From assembly GCF_026151205.1 (NCBI RefSeq), contig NC_087084.1, positions 3,901,538 through 3,961,537 of the forward strand: DNA of 60,000 nucleotides, in the 5' to 3' direction. This document shows positions 27,770 to 38,350 of this stretch, in pieces. The position numbers and the translations under genes were made by a program. Positions within the stretch are counted from its first letter, which is position 1, and every line of letters begins with the position of its first letter. The notes beneath the pieces are model-generated. The model made no database searches. It saw only the letters and a program-made list of their open reading frames with translations, and had not been told where the DNA came from. The DNA is from Bolinopsis microptera. Its lineage: Eukaryota; Ctenophora; Tentaculata; Lobata; Bolinopsidae.

Positions 27770-28097
27770 CTGCATGTGAAACTATAAGCATTACGCATAT
27801 CATGATAGCAGATGTTGACCAGTTTAAAGTTATAATACTACGTGAAAACAGCCTGACAAAATAGCTCGAGATTTACATTACCTGGGACCTCAGGCTTATT
27901 TTATGTTCATAAAATCATGATAGAGATTCGGCGGAATCAGGCTGAGCAGCGGCCAGTAAGGCTGAGCGCGGCCACTAAGAGTTTACCACCCTCGCGTCTG
28001 TAAAACGTAGGAAAGATCGCGAATATTATACTAAAAAACTTAAGCGTTTTTAATAAAATATTTGGGAAAGAAATTCATGGGTTTGGTAAATTGGGCA

Positions 28098-28410
28098 AAT
28101 CAGTGCGGGTAAAAATCTCTTTGGGTTGCGTTCGGGTCGATACCTAGTATTTCGGGGTAAGGGTGGTAGTTATTTACTTATTGAATTAGCTGAAGTTTAT
28201 TGAATCTTATTGCCGAGTACAGCTCCCTTTCGGGTAGTTCTTCTTAATCTATTACAATTGTTAATGAATAGGAAAAAGCGAGCGACCGATTTCATTTTCG
28301 GTATCATTTTGCATTTGAGGAACGTAAATCAAATTAATATCATTTCCTTTTCTTTGCGAAAGAGAGACACTGGCAGCGGTCCACTCTACCCATGATTATG
28401 CTTTTGGTCA
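28098..28410 (+). repeat. FB module, truncated (right part)
   Basis: Starts abruptly at the end of the 4.2 kb array, inside the AAAATCTCTTTGGGTTGCG segment of the module, and runs to the outer tip (CTACCCATGATTATG). The junction marks the array breakpoint. Confidence 0.7.
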
Positions 28411-29130
28411 AATATCATCTCTTTTTGATTATAATGTCAGGGTACTTTATTTATAAAGTCGAAATATAAACTGATATCTTCATTAATAAGGAGGAAGTTT
28501 CAAAAATTTTTCGAATTTTTCCTTTAAAAACATTTCCTTGTGTTTAGGTAAGCATATCGGTCATCACTGACTGAATATCCACTTGATACTCATTCAAGTT
28601 GGCATTAAATTCATTTAAAGACATTAAAATGCCCGTGGCAAAGCAGAATTTTGTTGGAAAAATCACGAATGAGCAAAATTCTCACCTTTGCACGTGCAAA
28701 CTTTGAGCGGACGTTGCGTGGCATCCAATATTGAATCGCCGAAAACTTTTTGCATGTAATTGTTTATATATAGCTTGATAAGCATGCAAAGTTTCAAGTA
28801 TTTCAAGAGAACTGTAATCACAACGGCACTCTAAAGTGACCAGAAAATTGACGAAAAAAAGCAATTTTTTAGTGATTTTAGCAATTTTCTATCAATTTGG
28901 GGTGTCCCCACGTGTGAAAACTTTTTGTTTTTAACTTTTAAAACTAGCCTAATGCACCAATTTTTTACCTATAGAAGCAGAACTGAGCTCCAAAACCCAA
29001 AGCATGGCCCAACACCAGAGAATACTAAATCGCAAATTGACGTTTTATAAATAATTCTTCAAAAAAGCACAAACTTTAATGACGAATACTTTTTGAAGGA
29101 GCAAGCAGAAAAATTTTCCGGTAGATTTTC
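28411..29130 (+). repeat. L module, copy 1 (+)
   Basis: About 720 bp beginning ATATCATCTCTTTTTGATTA and ending near GAAGGAGCAAGC and the TTTTCCGGTAGATTTTC motif. Other copies are 34668-35392 (+), 36566-37277 (-), 39542-40255 (+) and 42625-43338 (-). Short open frames in it are shared only because the DNA is repeated. Confidence 0.7.
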
Positions 29131-29447
29131 GAATTTATTTTAATTGTAGTTGACGAAATGAGAGTCCCATCAGTGGGTTAAAACATAATTCTTTGTCGAC
29201 GTTTCGGCTACATGCCTTTGTCATAAACAGGAAAGTACTGAAAACTTACATAGCTGCAAAGATACAATGTTAAAAAAAAATCTATTAATACTACGAAATA
29301 TAACAACAACAAATAACATCTTGAAACCCATAAACGATCACAAAATTTTTTTCCCAAAAAAAACATAAAATATAACGGGTAAAAGAATCCACACCGCAAC
29401 AAACCGTGAACAATTCCTCATAGTACTACAAACATTTTACCAAGATC
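29131..29447 (-). repeat. R module, copy 1 (-)
   Basis: About 315 bp, Penelope-like 3' segment in reverse orientation, containing the CGTTTCGGCTACATGCCTTTG motif at ~29,200. See R copy 3. Confidence 0.6.
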
Positions 29448-29960
29448 ACAGTGCTGGCAAGCACGACCCGGTGTCTTTATTGGGGGGTATACTATGTACC
29501 CTTTACTATTGTACCCCCTTTATATTATACCCCTTTGGTACTCGTCGGAAGCCTCTTTCGTGCACGCGAAGCGTGCACTCCGGCCGGAGGCGGCGGCCGA
29601 AGGCCGCCGCCTCCGGCAGGAGTTTTTCAGGCATTAAGACTCATCGGAAGTCGTTCAGCAGATTTATTTTTAGTTCAAAACATTCTAATTTGATGTCAAA
29701 GATGACAGGAATAAAAATAGTTATGTTGAGATTTTTAAGAAATTTGCATAAAATACTCGCCAGCACTGTTATACGAAATTCGGTTAAAAAACCCAAAATC
29801 GCCATATTCAGGTGCCTTAAAAACCATGTTAAAATTGAGTTAGAGATCTGAAATTTTTCAGGGCGTCTAGACGTTGACCAAATCGACTGCAAAAAAAGTT
29901 TCAGGTTTAGGAGCATCGGGAAGTGGGTTTTCTAGAACCCCTGTTTTACGATAGATTGTC
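29448..29960 (+). repeat. H module, copy 1 (+), with double hairpin
   Basis: About 515 bp starting GATCACAGTGCTGGCAAGC. It holds a short run of ~17-bp TACCCCCTTT-type repeats, then two GC-rich hairpins (29560-29578 and 29583-29617), then an AT-rich half ending ATAGATTGTCGTG. Confidence 0.7.
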
Positions 29961-29987
29961 GTGTACATATATACATATATATAATTT

Positions 29988-30487
29988 TACCAAAACCCAT
30001 ATTCATGGGTAGAGTGGACCGCTGCCAGTGTCTCTTTTCCCAAACAAAAGGAAATGATATTAATTTGATTGACCTTTCTCAAATGCAAAATGATCCGAGA
30101 ATGAAATCGGTCGCTCGCTTTTCCCATTCATTTACATTGTATTAGATTAAGAAGATCTACCCAAAAGGGAGCTGTAAATCGGCAATAAAAGATTCAATAA
30201 ACTTCAGGCTAATTCAAAAGCAATAACTACTTTCCCTTAAACCCCAAATACTAGGTATCGATCCGAACGCAACCCAAAGAGATTTTAAAGCATCTGACTG
30301 ATGTAATCAATCGAAATTTATTACAATTGTAGCCGTGAATGAATGGAAAAAAGCGAGCGACCGATTTCATTCTCGGTTATCATTTTGCATTTGAGAACGG
30401 TCAATCAAATTAATATCATTTCCTTTTGTTTGGGAAAGAGAGACACTGGCGCGGTCCACTCTACCCATGAATATGGGTTTTGGTAAA
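29988..30487. repeat. FB module, complete but noisier copy
   Basis: About 500 bp with inverted ends CCAAAACCCATATTCATGGG. It carries more indels than the copies at 34,168 and 39,043. Confidence 0.7.
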
Positions 30488-30509
30488 ATCTATGCTATAT
30501 ATATATATA

Positions 30510-30874
30510 TTCAGGGATAGACGCTTTGCCAGTCAAGTGTAGCCTGTATTTAATTGTGCCATAGATTCAAAAGTATAAAAGATACAGCCATTTCCGACCA
30601 CAGGTCTTGAAAATAATTGTTTACACTTTAGTTTACATTGTATAAACAAATTATTTGACGTCATGAACACCCCAAGTTGATAACGTCATCAAGTTAACCG
30701 TTTTTAGAAACTTGATTTTGACAAAGTAATAAATTTTAGAAATAAATTTTAAACCATTAAGGAGTAATTTTATTCAAAATCTGAGGAAATTTTAAACCTT
30801 AGATAATTGTTTTCAAGCATTCTGAAAATTGGTTATCTTGTTTTGCTCTTATGAGGGGTCAATCATTTATTTTT
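30510..30874 (+). repeat. S module, copy 1 (+)
   Basis: Begins TTCAGGGATAGACGCTTTGC. It contains one TGACGTCA site near 30,658. Other copies are 33792-34145 (-), 36246-36565 (+), 38667-39020 (-), 40256-40572 (-) and 41651-41972 (+). Confidence 0.65.
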
Positions 30875-31173
30875 AATTGTAGTTGACGAAATGAGAGTCT
30901 CCACTCAGTGTGTTAAAACATAATTCTTTGGCGACGTTTCGGCTACATGCCTTTGTCATAACAGGACGTACTGAAAACTTACATGCTGTAAAGATACAAT
31001 GTTAAAATAATCTATTAATACTACGAAATATAACAAAACAAATAACATCTTGAAACCCATAAACGATCAAAAAATTTTTTTTCCAAAAGAAAATAAAAAT
31101 ATAACGCTTAAAAAATTCCACACGCAACAACCCGTGAACAATTCCTCCATAGTACTACAAACATTTTACCAAG
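30875..31173 (-). repeat. R module, copy 2 (-)
   Basis: Reverse copy, noisier than R copies 3-5, running directly into the P palindrome at 31,174. Confidence 0.6.
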
Positions 31174-31763
31174 ATAGCTCCTTCATAAAATTTGATTAAT
31201 CAAAAATTATTTTAGGTTAATAAGTTCAATATTACATTAATTTCCAAGTATATTTTATCCATTTCACCTTCATTTACGGACTCAGACAATTGAGTATTTA
31301 TTTCTGGGTTTTCACGTTTTTTAAAACCCGATTTGCCACAATTGACGGCCCCACATAGTCTTTACATCTTTTTCGAACTATAAACCGAAACGGTATGTTT
31401 GGCTTTGAAATGTCTGCAGATCCTCTAGGTAGTGCTTCCCATGGCCGTAGATTAGAAAGGGGATGGCAAAAAAATCTACGGCCATGGGGAAGATACCTAG
31501 AGGATCATGCAGACATTTCAATGCCAAACATACCGTTTCGGTTTATAGTTCGAAAAAGATGTAAAGACTATGTGGACCGTCAATTGTGGCCAGTCGGTTC
31601 TAAAAAAACGTGAAACCCAGAAATAAATCCCAAATTGTCTGAGTCCGTAAATGAAGGGTTTGTTTGGAAAAAAATATATTTTGGAATTAATGTAATATTA
31701 AAATTTTTCCCCCCCCTATTAAAAAAATTTTTTAGATTAATCATTTTTTATGAAGGAGCTATT
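31174..31763. repeat. P palindrome, degraded copy
   Basis: Inverted repeat of about 270-bp arms centred near 31,460, with the same coding-like arms as 32911-33475. The right arm degrades into homopolymer runs (for example eight C at ~31,710), leading into the noise block. Confidence 0.6.
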
Positions 31764-31855
31764 TGCCCAAAAACCCCCTAATCAGGGGTAGAGGGGACCG
31801 CTGTCAGGTCTCCTTTCCCCAAAAAAAAGGGAAAATGATATTACTTTGATTGACC

Positions 31856-31884
31856 GTTTTAAAAAAAAAAACCAAAAAAAGGGG

Positions 31885-31915
<31 letters not shown>

Positions 31916-32698
31916 CCAAACCCCCAATGGAAAAAAATTTTTTTAACCCGGGGAAAAAAAACCAATTTTTTCCCCCCCGGGGTTCCCCCAAAGCCCCTTT
32001 AAATTTTTTTTGTTGGGGAAAAAAAGGGAAAAAATTTTTTCCCCCCGGAAGGGGGGGCCCCTTTCAATTTTTTTCCCCTTTTCCTTTAAAAGGGAAAAAA
32101 AAATTTTTTTTTTAAAAAAGGGGGAAAAAAAAATTAAAAATTTTTTTTTTTTAAAAAAAAATTAAAAATTTTTTTTTTTTAAAAAATTTTTTTTTTAAAA
32201 TTTTTCCCTTTTTTTAATTGGGTTTTAAAAAAAAGTTTTAAATTTTTTTTTTTTATTAAAGGGGGCCCAAAAAAAATTTTCCCCCAAATTTTTTGGGGGG
32301 GGTTTTTTTTTTCCTTTTTTTTTTCCCCCCAAAAAAAGGTTTTTTTTAAAAAAGGGGGGAAAAAAAAAAAACCCCCTTTTTTCCCTTTAAAAAAAATTTT
32401 TTTGGGGGGGTTTTGGGGGGGTTTTTTCGGCCCCCTTTTAAAACCCAAAAATTTTTGGCCTTTAAAAAATTTTTTTTAAATTTTTAAAAAAAAAAATTTT
32501 TTTAAAATTTTTTAAATTAAAATTTTTAAAAAAAATTTTTTTTAAAAAAAAAAAAACCCCCCAAAAAATTTTTGGTTTTTTTTTTTTCCCCTTTTTTTTT
32601 TTTTTTTTTTTTTTAACTTTAAAATTTTTTAAAATTTTTTAAATTTTTTAAAAAAAAATTTTTTTTTAAACCCCCCCCCAAAAAAATTAAAAAAAGGG
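31856..32698. other. Homopolymer noise, not usable sequence
   Basis: Almost entirely runs of 3-20 identical bases with very few mixed tracts. It interrupts an FB module whose left end (31764-31855) and right end (32700-32910) are normal. It looks like an assembly or polishing failure rather than biological low complexity. Open frames here (KKK/FFF/PPP-rich) are artefacts. Confidence 0.85.
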
Positions 32699-32699
32699 A

Positions 32700-32910
32700 G
32701 ATTTTTACAGCATCTGATTGATGTAATCAATCGAAACTTATTACAATTCGTAAGCCGTGAATGAATGGGAAAAGCGAGCGACCGATTTCATTCTCGGTAT
32801 CATTTTGCATTTGAGAACGGTCAATCAAAGTAATATCATTTCCTTTTGTTTGGGAAAGAGAGACACTGACAGCGGTCCACTCTACCCATGATTATGGGTT
32901 TTGGTCAAAT
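32700..32910 (+). repeat. FB module, right part after the noise block
   Basis: Matches the right half of intact FB copies, from ACAGCATCTGATTGATG to GGGTTTTGGTCAAA. The identical sequence occurs 4,875 bp downstream. Confidence 0.7.
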
Positions 32911-33475
32911 AGCTCCTTCATAAAACTGATTAATCTAAAATTATCTAGGTTAATAAGTTCAATATTACATTAACTTCCAAGTATATTTTATCCAATCACC
33001 TTCATTTACGGACTCAGACAATTGAGTATTTATTTCTGGGTTTTCACGTTTTATTAGAACCGACTGCCACAATTGACGGTCCACATAGTCTTTACATCTT
33101 TTTCGAACTATAAACCGAAACGGTATGTTTGGCATTGAAATGTCTGCATGATCCTCTAGGTAGTGCTTCCCCATGGCCGTAGATTTGTTGCCATCCCTTA
33201 CTAATCTACGGCCATGGGGAAGCACTACCTAGAGGATCATGCAGACATTTCAATGCCAAACATACCGTTTCGGTTTATAGTTCGAAAAAGATGTAAAGAC
33301 TATGTGGACCGTCAATTGTGGCAGTCGGTTCTAATAAAACGTGAAAACCCAGAAATAAATACTCAATTGTCTGAGTCCGTAAATGAAGGTGATTGGATAA
33401 AATATACTTGGAAGTTAATGTAATATTGAACTTATTAACCTAGATAATTTTAGATTAATCAGTTTTATGAAGGAG
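32911..33475. repeat. P palindrome, copy 1: head-to-head retroelement 3' ends
   Basis: Arms of about 270 bp (32911-33181 and 33207-33475) flank a ~25-bp spacer. Each arm encodes the same C-terminal fragment in opposite directions (32965-33225 minus, 33214-33423 plus), containing IPFRFIVRKRCKDYVDR, SVLIKRENPEINTQLS and a stop after WKLM. The ..IKR..P.(I/L)NTQ. pattern resembles the end of the GIY-YIG endonuclease of Penelope-like elements. The + arm continues into R, as the 3' end of such an element would. Confidence 0.5.
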
Positions 33476-33791
33476 CTATCTTGGTAAAATGTTTGTAGTA
33501 CTATGAGGAATTGTTCACGGCTTGTTGCGGTGTGGATTCTTTTAGCCGTTATATTTTATGTTTCTTTTGGAAAAAAAATTTTGTGATCGTTTATGGGTTT
33601 CAAGATGTTATTTGTTGTTGTTATATTTCGTAGTATTAATAGATTATTTTAACATTGTATCTTTACAGCTATGTAAGTTTTCAGTACGTCCTGTTTATGA
33701 CAAAGGCATGTAGCCGAAACGTCGACAAAGAATTATGTTTTAACACACTGAGTGGAGACTCTCATTTCGTCAACTACAATTAAAAATAAAT
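33476..33791 (+). repeat. R module, copy 3 (+): Penelope-like 3' region
   Basis: Follows the P coding fragment. It contains TATGACAAAGGC-ATGTA-GCCGAAAC near 33,700, i.e. a GGC/GCC stem followed by GAAAC, resembling the core of the degenerate hammerhead motifs known from Penelope-like elements. A 28-codon frame across it starts at a TATG and contains CSRNVDKELCF. Assignment rests on the motif and on adjacency to P. Confidence 0.45.
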
Positions 33792-34145
33792 GATTGACCC
33801 ACTCATAAGAGCAAAACAAGATAACCAGATTTTCAGAATGCTTGAACAATTATCTAAGGTTAAAATTTCCTCAGATTTTGAATAAAATTACTCCTTAATG
33901 GTTTAAAATTTATTTTAAAATTTATTACTTTGTCAAAAATCAAGTTTTAAAAACGGTTAACTTGATGACGTTATCAATTGGGGTGTTCATGACGTCAAAT
34001 AATTTGTTTATACAATGTAAACTAAAGTGTAAACAATTATTTTCAAGACCTGTGGTCGGAAATGGCTGTATCTTTTATACTTTTGAATCTATGGACAATT
34101 AAATACAGGCTACAATTGACTGGCAAAGCGTCTATCCCTGAATAT
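33792..34145 (-). repeat. S module, copy 2 (-)
   Basis: Reverse copy ending at the GACGCTTTGCC/TATATATA junction before the FB element at 34,168. Confidence 0.65.
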
Positions 34146-34167
34146 ATATATATATAGATAGATTTTA

Positions 34168-34667
34168 CCAAAACCCATATTCATGGGTAGAGTGGACCGC
34201 TGCCAGTGTCTCTCTTTCCCAAACAAAAGGAAATGATATTAATTTGATTGACCGTTCTCAAATGCAAAATGATACCGAGAATGAAATCGGTCGCTCGCTT
34301 TTTCCATTCATTCACGGCTTACGAATTGTAATAAATTTCGATTGATTACATCAGTCAGATGCTGTAAAAATCTCTTTGGGTTGCGTTCGGATCGATACCT
34401 AGTATTTCGGGGTAAGGGTAGTAGTTATTGCTTATTGAATTAGCTGAAGTTTATTGAATCTTTATTGCCGAGTACAGCTGCCTTTGGGTAGATCTTCTTA
34501 ATCTATTACAATTGTAAATGAATGGGAAAAGCGAGCGACCGATTTCATTCTCGGTATCATTCTGCATTTGAGAACGGTCAATCAAATTAATATCATTTCC
34601 TTTTGTTTGGGAAAGAGAGACACTGGCAGCGGTCCACTCTACCCATGAATATGGGTTTTGGTAAAAT
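34168..34667. repeat. FB module, intact reference copy
   Basis: About 500 bp. Its inverted ends CCAAAACCCATATTCATGGG extend inward for roughly 150 bp (through GAAATCGGTCGCTCGC), leaving a short unique centre. It can fold fully back on itself. Its borders recur at the junctions of almost every other module, so it behaves as the terminal unit of the mosaic. Confidence 0.75.
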
Positions 34668-35392
34668 ATCATCTCTTTTTGATTATAATGTCAGGGTACT
34701 TTATTTATAAAGTCGAAATATAAACTGATATCTTCATTAATAAGGAGGAAGTTTCAACAATTTCGAAATTTTTCCTTTAAAAACATTTCCTTGTGTTTAG
34801 GTAAGCATATCGGTCGATCACTGACTGAATATGCCACTTGATACTCATTCAAGTTGGCATTAAATTCATTTATAAAGACATTAAACTGTCGTGGCAAAGC
34901 AGAATTTGTTGGAAATCACGAATGAGCAAAATTCTCACCTTTCGCACGTGCAAACTTTGAGCGGACGTTGCGTGCGCATCCAATATTGAATCGCCGTAAC
35001 TTTTTGCATGTAATTGTTTTATATATAGCTTGATAAGCATGCAAAGTTTCAAAGTATTTCAAGAAGAACTGTAATCACAACGGCACTCTAAAGTTGACAG
35101 AAAATGACGAAAACAGCAATTTTTAGTGATTTTAGCAATTTTCTATCAATTTGGGCGTGTCCCCACGTGTGCAACTTTTTGATTTTTAACTTTAAAACTA
35201 GCCTAATGCACAATTTCTACCTATAGGAAGCAGAACTGAGCTCCACAACCCAAGGCATGGCCCAACACCAGAGAATACTAAATCGCAAAATTGACGTTTT
35301 TATAAAATAATTCTTCAAAAAAGCACAAACTTCAATGACGAATATCTTTATGAAGGAGCAAGCTAGAAAAATTTTCCGGTAGATTTTCAGAA
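34668..35392 (+). repeat. L module, copy 2 (+)
   Basis: Left inner arm of the symmetric element 34,168-37,783; its inverted partner is 36566-37277. Confidence 0.7.
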
Positions 35393-35394
35393 TT

Positions 35395-35703
35395 TATTTT
35401 TAATTGTAGTTGACGAAATGAGAGTCTCCACTCAGTGTGTTAAAACATAATTCTTTGTCGACGTTTCGGCTACATGCCTTTGTCATAAACAGGACGTACT
35501 GAAAACTTACATAGCTGCAAAGATACAATGTTAAAATAATCTATTAATACTACGAAATATAACAACAACAAATAACATCTTGAAACCCATAAACGATCAC
35601 AAAATTTTTTTCCAAAAGAAACATAAAATATAACGGCTAAAAGAATCCACACCGCAACAAGCCGTGAACAATTCCTCATAGTACTACAAACATTTTACCA
35701 AGA
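35395..35703 (-). repeat. R module, copy 4 (-)
   Basis: Reverse R between L and H inside the symmetric element. The CGTTTCGGCTACATGCC motif is at ~35,461. Confidence 0.6.
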
Positions 35704-36225
35704 TCACAGTGCTGGCAAGCACGAGCGGTGTCTTTATTGGGGGTATACTATGTACCCCCTTTACTATTGTACCCCCTTTACTATTATACCCCCTTTGGTA
35801 CTCGTCGGAAGCCGCTTTCGTGCACGCGAAGCGTGCACTCCGGCCGGAGGCGGCGGCCGAAGGCCGCCGCCTCCGGCAGGAGTTTTTCAGGCATTAAGAC
35901 TCATCGGAAGTCGTTCAGCAGATTTATTTTTTAGTTCAAAACATTCTAATTTGATGTCAAAGATGAAAGGAATAAAAATAGTTATGTTGAGATTTTTAAG
36001 AAATTTGCATAAAATACTCGCCAGCACTGTTATACGAAATTCGGTAAAAAACCCAAAATCGCCATATTCAGGTGCCTTAAAAAACCATGTTAAAATTGAG
36101 TTAGAGATCTGAAATTTTTCAGGGCGTCTAGACGTTGACCAAATCGACTGCAAAAAAAGTTTCAGGTTTCAGGAGCATCGGGAAGTGGGTTTTCTAGAAC
36201 CCCTGTTTTACGATAGATTGTCGTG
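35704..36225 (+). repeat. H module, copy 2 (+), with double hairpin
   Basis: Cleanest H copy. Three TACCCCCTTT-type repeats precede hairpins at 35820-35838 (GTGCACGC-GAA-GCGTGCAC) and 35843-35877 (16-bp stem of GCCGGAGG..GCC, GAA loop). Confidence 0.7.
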
Positions 36226-36245
36226 ATACATATATACATATATAT

Positions 36246-36565
36246 ATATATTCAGGGATAGACGCTTTGCCAGTCAATTGTAGCCTGTATTTAATTGTCC
36301 ATAGATTCAAAAGTATAAAAGATACAGCCATTTCCGACCACAGGTCTTGCAAATAATTGTTTATACTTTAGTTTACATTGTATAAAAAAATTATATGACG
36401 TCATAAACACCCCTTGATGACGTCATCAAGTTAACCGTTTTTAAAACTTGATTTTTGACAAAGTAATAACTTTTAAAATTAATTTTAAACCATTAAGGAG
36501 TAATTTTATTCAAAATCTGAGGAAATTTTCATCTTAGATAATTGTTCAAGCATTCTGAAAATCTA
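36246..36565 (+). repeat. S module, copy 3 (+), with paired CRE-like palindromes
   Basis: Contains TGACGTCA twice, at 36396-36403 and inside the 18-bp perfect palindrome CTTGATGACGTCATCAAG at 36413-36430. Confidence 0.65.
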
Positions 36566-37277
36566 CCAGAAAGTTTTTCTAGCTTGCTCCTTCATAAAGA
36601 TATTCGTCATTGAGTTTGTGCTTTTTTGAAGAATTATTTTATAAAAACGTCAATTTTGCGATTTAGTATTCTCTGGTGTTGGGCCATGCCTTGGGTTTGT
36701 GGAACTCAGTTCTGCTTCCTATAGGTATAAATTGTGTCATAGGCTAGTTTTAAAGTTGAAAATCGAAAAGTTGCACACGTTGGGACACGCCCAAATTGAT
36801 AGAAAATCGCTAAAATCACTGAAAATTGCTGTTTTCGTCATTTTCTGTCAACTTTAGAGTGCCGTTGTGATTGCAGTTCTTCTTAAAATACTTTGAAACT
36901 TTGCATGCTTATCAAGCTATATATAAAACAATTACATGCAAAAATTTACGGCGATTCAATATTGGATGCGCACGCAACGTCTGCTCAAAGTTTGCACGTG
37001 CGAAAGGTGAGAATTTTGCTCATTCGTGATTTCCAACAAATTCTGCTTTGCCACGACAGTTTAATGTCTTTATAAATGAATTTAATGCCAACTTGAATGA
37101 GTATCAAGTGGCATATTCAGTCAGTGATCGACCGATATGCTTACCTAAACACAAGGAAATGTTTTTAAAGGAAAAATTTCGAAATTGTTGAAACTTCCTC
37201 CTTATTAATGAAGATATCAGTTTATATTTCGACTTTATAAAGTACCCTGACATTATAATCAAAAAGAGATGATATTT
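36566..37277 (-). repeat. L module, copy 3 (-)
   Basis: Inverted partner of 34668-35392, giving about 700-bp inner arms. Confidence 0.7.
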
Positions 37278-37783
37278 GACCAAAACCCATAATCATGGGT
37301 AGAGTGGACCGCTGTCAGTGTCTCTCTTTCCCAAACAAAAGGAAATGATATTACTTTGATTGACCGTTCTCAAATGCAAAATGATACCGAGAATGAAATC
37401 GGTCGCTCGCTTTTCCCATTCATTTACAATTGTAATAGATTAAGAAGAACTACCCAAAGGCAGCTGTACTCGGCAATGAAGATTCAATAAACTTCAGCTA
37501 ATTCAATAAGTAATACTAATAACTACCACCCTTACCCCGAAATACTAGGTATCGACCCGAACGCAACCCAGAGAGATTTTTACAGCATCTGATTGATGTA
37601 ATCAATCGAAACTTATTACAATTCGTAAGCCGTGAATGAATGGGAAAAGCGAGCGACCGATTTCATTCTCGGTATCATTTTGCATTTGAGAACGGTCAAT
37701 CAAAGTAATATCATTTCCTTTTGTTTGGGAAAGAGAGACACTGACAGCGGTCCACTCTACCCATGATTATGGGTTTTGGTCAA
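37278..37783. repeat. FB module, intact
   Basis: Complete inverted-repeat copy closing the element 34,168-37,783. Tips read CCAAAACCCATAATCATGGG. Confidence 0.75.
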
Positions 37784-37785
37784 AT

Positions 37786-38350
37786 AGCTCCTTCATAAAA
37801 CTGATTAATCTAAAATTATCTAGGTTAATAAGTTCAATATTACATTAACTTCCAAGTATATTTTATCCAATCACCTTCATTTACGGACTCAGACAATTGA
37901 GTATTTATTTCTGGGTTTTCACGTTTTATTAGAACCGACTGCCACAATTGACGGTCCACATAGTCTTTACATCTTTTTCGAACTATAAACCGAAACGGTA
38001 TGTTTGGCATTGAAATGTCTGCATGATCCTCTAGGTAGTGCTTCCCCATGGCCGTAGATTTGTTGCCATCCCTTACTAATCTACGGCCATGGGGAAGCAC
38101 TACCTAGAGGATCATGCAGACATTTCAATGCCAAACATACCGTTTCGGTTTATAGTTCGAAAAAGATGTAAAGACTATGTGGACCGTCAATTGTGGCAGT
38201 CGGTTCTAATAAAACGTGAAAACCCAGAAATAAATACTCAATTGTCTGAGTCCGTAAATGAAGGTGAATGGATAAAATATACTTGGAAGTTAATGTAATA
38301 TTGAACTTATTAACCTAGATAATTTTAGATTAATCAGTTTTATGAAGGAG
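37786..38350. repeat. P palindrome, copy 2
   Basis: Nearly identical to 32911-33475 at an offset of 4,875 bp; one difference changes GDWIKY to GEWIKY in the plus arm. Confidence 0.55.

Larger units (their letters stand above)
1..28097 (+). repeat. Tandem array of a ~4.2 kb unit, ~6.7 copies
   Basis: The anchor GAACTTTTAGGCAAAGTG recurs at 1, 4261, 8471, 12689, 16941, 21135 and 25342, giving spacings of 4260, 4210, 4218, 4252, 4194 and 4207. Copy 7 stops at about 28,097, where unrelated repeat modules begin. Copies are collinear but differ by single-base insertions, deletions and substitutions at nearly every position, with no preference for non-coding sequence. Unit order from the anchor: end of gene A intron, gene A exon 2, TTA/AAT-rich tract, candidate gene B, last exon of antisense gene C, internal exon of gene C, GC-richer block with a doubled GCTGAGCGCGGCCCA-type motif, ~1.5 kb of AT-rich sequence, then gene A exon 1. 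The array continues off the left edge. Confidence 0.95.

Noticed and set aside
1-28097. CRISPR-like or satellite array without genes
   Set aside because: The unit is 4.2 kb, has no short spacers, and carries splice-site-bounded coding sequence.
29471-29851. 126-codon frame over the H module, also in other H copies
   Set aside because: Its recurrence follows from DNA repetition; it runs through the GC hairpins, giving only RRRRPKAAA-type sequence, and different copies keep different frames open.
31782-32448. Open frames on both strands (K/F/P/G-rich)
   Set aside because: They lie in the homopolymer noise and are artefacts.
34870-35052. 60-codon frame (KLCMLIKLYIKQLHAKS) repeated in the L modules
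   Set aside because: Same short frame in every L copy because the module is duplicated; no start context or domain.
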